From the NCBI GenBank assembly GCA_947073495.1, contig CAMTMX010000014.1, positions 1 to 45,564 of the forward strand: 45,564 bases of DNA, read 5' to 3'. The notes under the pieces were generated by a model that saw nothing but the letters and a program-made list of their open reading frames with translations, was not told the origin of the DNA and searched no databases. This DNA comes from an uncultured Porphyromonadaceae bacterium. Its GTDB lineage: Bacteria > Bacteroidota > Bacteroidia > Bacteroidales > Muribaculaceae. A program made the position numbers and the translations under genes. Within the stretch, counting starts at the first letter, position 1. Every line of letters begins with the position of its first letter. Below, one piece after another: positions 42,054 to 45,564 of this stretch.

Positions 42054-43007
42054 TTACGAGACTACGTTGCGGGGAGTGCCTGATACGAATGCAGCCAGAT
42101 TTCCTTCGCATATTTCCATCAGACGTTGGCGTGCTTCCACAGTAGCCCAGGCTATGTGAGGAGTGATAAAGGTATTGGGAGCCGACAACAACGGATTATC
42201 GGCTGCCGGAGGTTCGGAAGACAATACATCTGCCCCGAATGCACCAAGTTTCCCGGCTTTCAAAGCATTTGCAACCGCCTGTTCATCAATCAACGGTCCA
42301 CGCCCGGTATTGATCAGAATCGCTGTAGGTTTCATCAGTTTCAATCTTTCGACGTTAACTAAGTTGTTTGTTTCCGGAGTAAGCGGGCAATGGAGACTCA
42401 ATACGTCACTTTCAGAAAACAGTTGATCAAGAGTAACCTTTTGAATACCTGCCGGAAGTTCTTCCTGTTTCTTGGAAGTGAAGGCAACGACTTTCATTCC
42501 GAATGCATTGGCGATACGTGCCACTGCGTTGCCGATATTCCCGAGTCCGACAATACCGAAAGTCTTTCCGGCAAGTTCCATAAGCGGAGAGTCCCAATAA
42601 CAGAAATCCGGATTATTGCTCCAGCGTCCTTTATGGTTTTCAACAGCATAATGCTCCACACGATTTGTAATTGCGAGGAGAAGAGCGAAGACCATCTGTG
42701 CCACGGAATCAGTGCTGTATGCAGGAATGTTGGTAACAACAACGCCTAATTGATGTGCTGTTTTCACATCAACGATATTATAGCCGGTAGCAAGGACGCC
42801 GATGTATTTAAGATTGGGCAGGGAGCTGAGTGTTTCAGCATTTATCACGACTTTATTGGTGAAGATCACATCTGCATCGGCAGCTCTCTCCATAAGTTCG
42901 GAAGGGGAGGTGCGGTCGTAGATTTTAACTTCTCCATATCTATTAAGCCAATCCCAGCTCAGGTCGCCGGGATTCAAGCCATATCCGTCAAGTACTGTTA
43001 TTTTCAT
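42054..43007 (-). CDS. D-2-hydroxyacid dehydrogenase (glycerate dehydrogenase-like)
   Basis: NAD(P)-dependent oxidoreductase of 317 aa interconverting a D-2-hydroxyacid and a 2-oxoacid. It has the nucleotide-binding GIVGLGNIGNAVARIA motif (about 147-162) and the catalytic Arg in NTGRGPLID, Glu in LSSEPPAAD and His in PHIAW. It resembles hydroxypyruvate/glycerate dehydrogenases, but the exact substrate is open. The frame extends 31 codons upstream into a repeat array (peptide PQLKTQNSQLKTHNSQL), which is plainly not protein; ATG 43005-43007 is the true start. It is downstream of rsmA. Confidence 0.9.
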   Translation of the reverse strand: MKITVLDGYGLNPGDLSWDWLNRYGEVKIYDRTSPSELMERAADADVIFTNKVVINAETLSSLPNLKYIGVLATGYNIVDVKTAHQLGVVVTNIPAYSTDSVAQMVFALLLAITNRVEHYAVENHKGRWSNNPDFCYWDSPLMELAGKTFGIVGLGNIGNAVARIANAFGMKVVAFTSKKQEELPAGIQKVTLDQLFSESDVLSLHCPLTPETNNLVNVERLKLMKPTAILINTGRGPLIDEQAVANALKAGKLGAFGADVLSSEPPAADNPLLSAPNTFITPHIAWATVEARQRLMEICEGNLAAFVSGTPRNVVS

Positions 43008-43126
43008 ATTTAGTTTTGAGTTTTGAGTTGGGGTTGTGAGTTGTGAGTTGTGAGTTTTGAGTTGTGAGTTTTGAGTTTTGAGTTGGGGTGAATCATTCAA
43101 AATTCAACATTCAAAATTCAAAATTA
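43008..43126 (-). repeat. Low-complexity repeat array between rsmA and the dehydrogenase gene
   Basis: On the - strand it begins at the rsmA stop TAA (43126-43124) with TTTTGAATTTTGAATGTTGA. It changes near 43085 to CAACTCAAAACTCAAAACTC-type tandem units of 8-9 bases (about ten units), ending just before the dehydrogenase ATG. It fills the whole spacer. Confidence 0.8.
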
Positions 43127-43912
43127 AGAACAGGCGAGCGTGAGGCGGATGAAGTCCTCCACCCCTAATCTTTCGGGCCGCAGACCCATTATAGGATCCT
43201 GCATTATAGGGGACGAGGAAGGGATAAGTCCGCCCAAAGAATTGCGGAGAGTCTTGCGTCGCTGTCCGAATGCAGTCTTCACAACAGTCTTAAACAACTT
43301 CTCGTCACACCCCAGTTCAGTGCGGCTGTTGCGTGTCAGCCGGATCACTCCGCTCATCACTTTTGGAGGAGGCGCGAATACTCCCGGGGGGACATTGAAA
43401 AGGTATTCACAGTCATACCATGCCTGAAGCAATACAGAAAGTATGCCATATACTTTCGATCCGGGTTTACAGCATATCCTTTCCGCAACCTCCTTCTGAA
43501 GCATGCCCGCCACTACCGGAATACTATCCTTATAATCGAGAACCTTAAAGAAAATCTGGGAAGATATGTTGTAAGGGTAATTCCCTATGAGCGCAAATTC
43601 TCCACCGAATATTTCCGACAGATCCATTTTCAGGAAATCTCCCTCCACCACTTCGAGATCGGGATATACCTTGTGGAGATATTCCACGCTTTCTGTGTCT
43701 ATCTCCACCGCTTTTATCCTTCTCCCTGCCGACATGAGGAACTGGGATAGGACTCCCATGCCCGGACCGACTTCCAGAACCGGAATATCAGCCCAGACCT
43801 TTGCATCCATAGGGAGGTTGTCTTTATCAATCGTGGCGGCGATACGCTTCGCCACATTAAGATCGGTCAGGAAATGCTGACCGAGTGCTTTTTTTGCTTT
43901 TACTTGTGCCAT
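43124..43912 (-). CDS. rsmA: 16S rRNA dimethyladenosine transferase
   Basis: KsgA/RsmA, which dimethylates the two adjacent adenosines in the 3' hairpin of 16S rRNA during 30S maturation. The 262-aa protein has KKALGQHFLTDLNVAKRI at the N-terminus, the SAM motif EVGPGMGVLSQFL, and the catalytic motif IGNYPYNISSQIFFK. The C-terminal part has the family VPPGVFAPPPKVMSGVIRL. Its stop codon is the first codon of a long repeat array. An upstream 12-bp hairpin separates it from the peptidase gene. Confidence 0.96.
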   Translation of the reverse strand: MAQVKAKKALGQHFLTDLNVAKRIAATIDKDNLPMDAKVWADIPVLEVGPGMGVLSQFLMSAGRRIKAVEIDTESVEYLHKVYPDLEVVEGDFLKMDLSEIFGGEFALIGNYPYNISSQIFFKVLDYKDSIPVVAGMLQKEVAERICCKPGSKVYGILSVLLQAWYDCEYLFNVPPGVFAPPPKVMSGVIRLTRNSRTELGCDEKLFKTVVKTAFGQRRKTLRNSLGGLIPSSSPIMQDPIMGLRPERLGVEDFIRLTLACS

Positions 43913-43922
43913 AAACCATAAA

Positions 43923-43957
43923 CAACGGGCGCACTGATTGTGTTTGTGCGCCCGTTG
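43923..43957 (-). terminator. Terminator-like hairpin after the C1 peptidase gene
   Basis: CAACGGGCGCAC (43923-43934) and GTGCGCCCGTTG (43946-43957) form a perfect 12-bp GC-rich stem. On the - strand TTTATGGTTTATGG follows, a moderately T-rich tail that ends at the rsmA start codon. Confidence 0.7.
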
Positions 43958-44004
43958 GTAAGGATAATTTTAGATAAATGTCATATAGACGCCATCCTGA
44001 TAAA

Positions 44005-45237
44005 TCAGAGGCCGATTTTCTTGGCGATATCGGCGGGAACGGCTTTCTTATTAACCATCACGTCAATTGTCTTGTCAAGGAAATATGGCTCGGATACGTA
44101 GAAATAACCGCCATATACCTGATCTGTATCCCAAGAGTTTTTAACTTTGTAGAAACGGTTGCCTTTCTGGTCTTCGGCAATACCTACGATCACCATACCA
44201 TGGTCGTCTGTGGTCTCGAAATTGTCGAAGCCTTTCTGGCGGGATTCCTGAGTTACGTTTACTTCTTTTACAGGACCCTTGATGTCGTAACGCTCTTTTT
44301 CTTTATCGGCTGCGGAGAGTTTCACCCAACGGGAAAGTTCGGTGCCTTCAAGGTCAGCTTCGTCAGTGGGAGCGGGAAGAACTGCAAATCCGTCTTTCCA
44401 TTTGAAACCCTTCTCGGAAACGTCGGCAGCCCAAGCTACAGTGTAGCCATTTTCGATAGCGTTGTCAACGATAGCCTTCATCTCTTCCAAAGGCACGTTC
44501 ATGCTCTCCGCCCAAAGCCAGTTGTCGGCGATTTCAACAGCAAACGGTTTGTAGAAAGGATGATGAGTGTAGCTTGTGATCATCACATAGTCGTCTGCAT
44601 TGAAGCCAAGTTCTTTTGCAAATGTCTTGGGAGTGTAGGTCTTGCCGTTGTAAGTAAAAGACTCGGGTTCCGGACCGAGATAAGCGTCAAGAATGCCGAT
44701 AAAGCCGTCAAGCCATGCGGTAGAAAGCTTTCTGTTCGGATTTTTAACGATAGCATTGAGATATGCAGTGAGGGCATTGCTTAGCTCGCCATGGTTGTGC
44801 TTTTCCTCTCCATAATTGAGTCCGGAGTAAGCTTCTTCGGGAACCATGCCATAGTTTTCAGCCACATAAACCACATCGGGGAAACCGCCACCTTGTGCAA
44901 AATTGATGTTGCCCTGGGTGCGCATGAATTTTTTAGCCTTATCGATGTAGCAATGACGTACGGTATACATCTCGGAAAGGTCAAGTTCCGGACCGCCTTT
45001 CTTCATTATGTCTTCCTCAAGGAAAGATGTGCCTGAGAAACTCCAGCATGTACCTGTCTTATTCTGGTTTTTTACAGAAGTTGTGGGGTTTACTTTGATG
45101 TCGGTGAACTTGAAAGCTTCGGGTTCAGCTTTCTTTGCCTCTTTTTTCTTAGCCTCAGACGGAGCCATCATGTCGGTCCCGTTTGCCCATGCTGGAACAG
45201 CAAGAGCGAGCGCTGAAAGTAGAATCAGTTTTTTCAT
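44005..45237 (-). CDS. Secreted C1-family cysteine peptidase (bleomycin hydrolase/PepC-like)
   Basis: Papain-fold peptidase of 410 aa with a signal peptide (1-19), so exported, unlike cytosolic PepC. Catalytic Cys64 lies in KTGTCWSFSGTSFLEE, His346 in DDHGMVIVG and Asn367 in VKNSWD. The spacing and the MYTVRHCYIDKAKKFM region match the peptidase C1B/aminopeptidase C branch. A Lys/Glu/Ala-rich linker follows the signal peptide (EAKKKEAKKAEPE). The frame opens 16 codons earlier, but ATG 45235-45237 starts the signal peptide. It has its own promoter and is monocistronic by its hairpin. Confidence 0.9.
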   Translation of the reverse strand: MKKLILLSALALAVPAWANGTDMMAPSEAKKKEAKKAEPEAFKFTDIKVNPTTSVKNQNKTGTCWSFSGTSFLEEDIMKKGGPELDLSEMYTVRHCYIDKAKKFMRTQGNINFAQGGGFPDVVYVAENYGMVPEEAYSGLNYGEEKHNHGELSNALTAYLNAIVKNPNRKLSTAWLDGFIGILDAYLGPEPESFTYNGKTYTPKTFAKELGFNADDYVMITSYTHHPFYKPFAVEIADNWLWAESMNVPLEEMKAIVDNAIENGYTVAWAADVSEKGFKWKDGFAVLPAPTDEADLEGTELSRWVKLSAADKEKERYDIKGPVKEVNVTQESRQKGFDNFETTDDHGMVIVGIAEDQKGNRFYKVKNSWDTDQVYGGYFYVSEPYFLDKTIDVMVNKKAVPADIAKKIGL

Positions 45238-45301
45238 GTCGTTTCCGGTATTTCGAAATAAGTATATAATAACTAAAAACAGCATTTGAGCTATTTTATC
45301 G

Positions 45302-45333
45302 CAAACTTAGTAAAATTAATGCGTTTTAACAAA
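45302..45333 (-). promoter_or_regulatory. Promoter of the C1 peptidase gene
   Basis: On the - strand TTTG (45333-45330), a 20-base spacer and TAAGTTTG (45309-45302). Start near 45295, leader about 58 bases. Confidence 0.75.
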
Positions 45334-45486
45334 TAAAAATGATTATAAATTGGATATAAAGTAAAAAGTAAATAAGATTACGGAGATTTTTACATTGGGA
45401 TGTTGATGGTTTTTAACTTTTCATCCGTCGTTTAGTCCGCTAAACTCCCTCCCTCTTCATGTTTCAAAATCGCTTCGAAAATCTGA

Positions 45487-45564
45487 CTAAGACCCCATTC
45501 CCCAATATTTGTTAACGCTGGGGCGGTCAAGCGTCGTGCAGATGTGTTCGCGCAGTGAGGGAGC
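45487..45564 (-). CDS. Possible 3' end of a gene cut by the window edge
   Basis: A frame open to the window edge reads APSLREHICTTLDRPSVNKY then WGMGS and stops (TAG at 45489-45487). The composition is protein-like, but only 25 codons are visible and I recognise no family. The 150 bases between it and the peptidase promoter show nothing clear. Confidence 0.3.
   Translation of the reverse strand, partial: APSLREHICTTLDRPSVNKYWGMGS

Noticed and set aside
43008-43090. CRISPR-like appearance of the AACTCAAA/AACTCACA array
   Set aside because: Units are 8-9 bases with no unique spacers and no cas genes nearby.
43005-43100. 31-codon N-terminal extension of the dehydrogenase
   Set aside because: It is a translation of the tandem repeat array. 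The conserved protein begins MKITVLDGYG at 43007.

Overview
The window looks like chromosomal DNA of a gut Bacteroidales (phylum Bacteroidota), most plausibly a Muribaculaceae-type organism. The family assignment is inference. The signs seen are SusC/SusD outer-membrane glycan importers, an ECF sigma/FecR pair, BF3164-type propeller lipoproteins, start sites with little Shine-Dalgarno signal, and repeated promoters of the Bacteroidota primary-sigma form (TTTG or TTG, 19-21 bases, TAnnTTTG).

Layout. 1-6.3 kb: cytidine deaminase (-), then a + run of secreted LysM glucosaminidase, tRNA-Arg(CCT), DUF177/YceD protein, rpmF, fabH, era and der, closed by a 27-bp bidirectional terminator. 6.3-9.7 kb (-): polysaccharide flippase downstream of ruvB, and a His/Pro/Arg-rich exported protein. 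10-13.8 kb (+): a class III sirtuin, then a four-subunit 2-oxoacid:ferredoxin oxidoreductase operon (vor/kor D-A-B-C) with two tandem palindromes upstream. 13.8-14.7 kb: a 960-base gene-free stretch with several stem-loops followed by nine copies of a DnaA-box-like word (TTATCTACA type). 14.7-16.4 kb (+): nadA and a SpoU/TrmH methyltransferase. 16.4-22.7 kb (mostly -): GT2 glycosyltransferase, frr, pyrH, tRNA-Ser(GCT) (+), a DPP-IV-like S9 peptidase and a secreted cyclophilin. 22.8 kb (+): a YczE/YitT-type membrane protein.

23.7-38.2 kb (all -) is a polysaccharide utilization locus. In transcription order it holds a GH30 lipoprotein, a GH65 enzyme of the hydrolase type, SusC with an STN signalling domain, SusD, GH31, ECF sigma, FecR anti-sigma, and an unassigned (alpha/alpha)6-barrel glycosidase. 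The STN-SusC, FecR and sigma proteins can form a trans-envelope relay, so glycan binding at the outer membrane would switch on the locus. The enzyme set points to a glucan or glucoside with alpha-linkages, possibly alpha-1,2, and perhaps beta-glucose as well. A SusA/neopullulanase-like GH13 is divergent from it at 38.5 kb. The right end (-) carries a propeller lipoprotein, a D-2-hydroxyacid dehydrogenase, rsmA/ksgA, a secreted C1 (bleomycin hydrolase-like) peptidase and possibly the 3' tip of another gene.

The least expected signals are outside the genes. At least eight gene junctions carry short repetitive words (TTTAGGG, CAATTAG, TTTGAAT/AACTCA, and a 35-nt hairpin present three times), and most begin exactly at the upstream gene's stop codon. 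Together with the DnaA-box-like cluster, the vor operator pair and the arrangement of the glycan locus, these are the best targets for follow-up. Coordinates and motifs were read by eye; family assignments rest on remembered motifs, not on searches.
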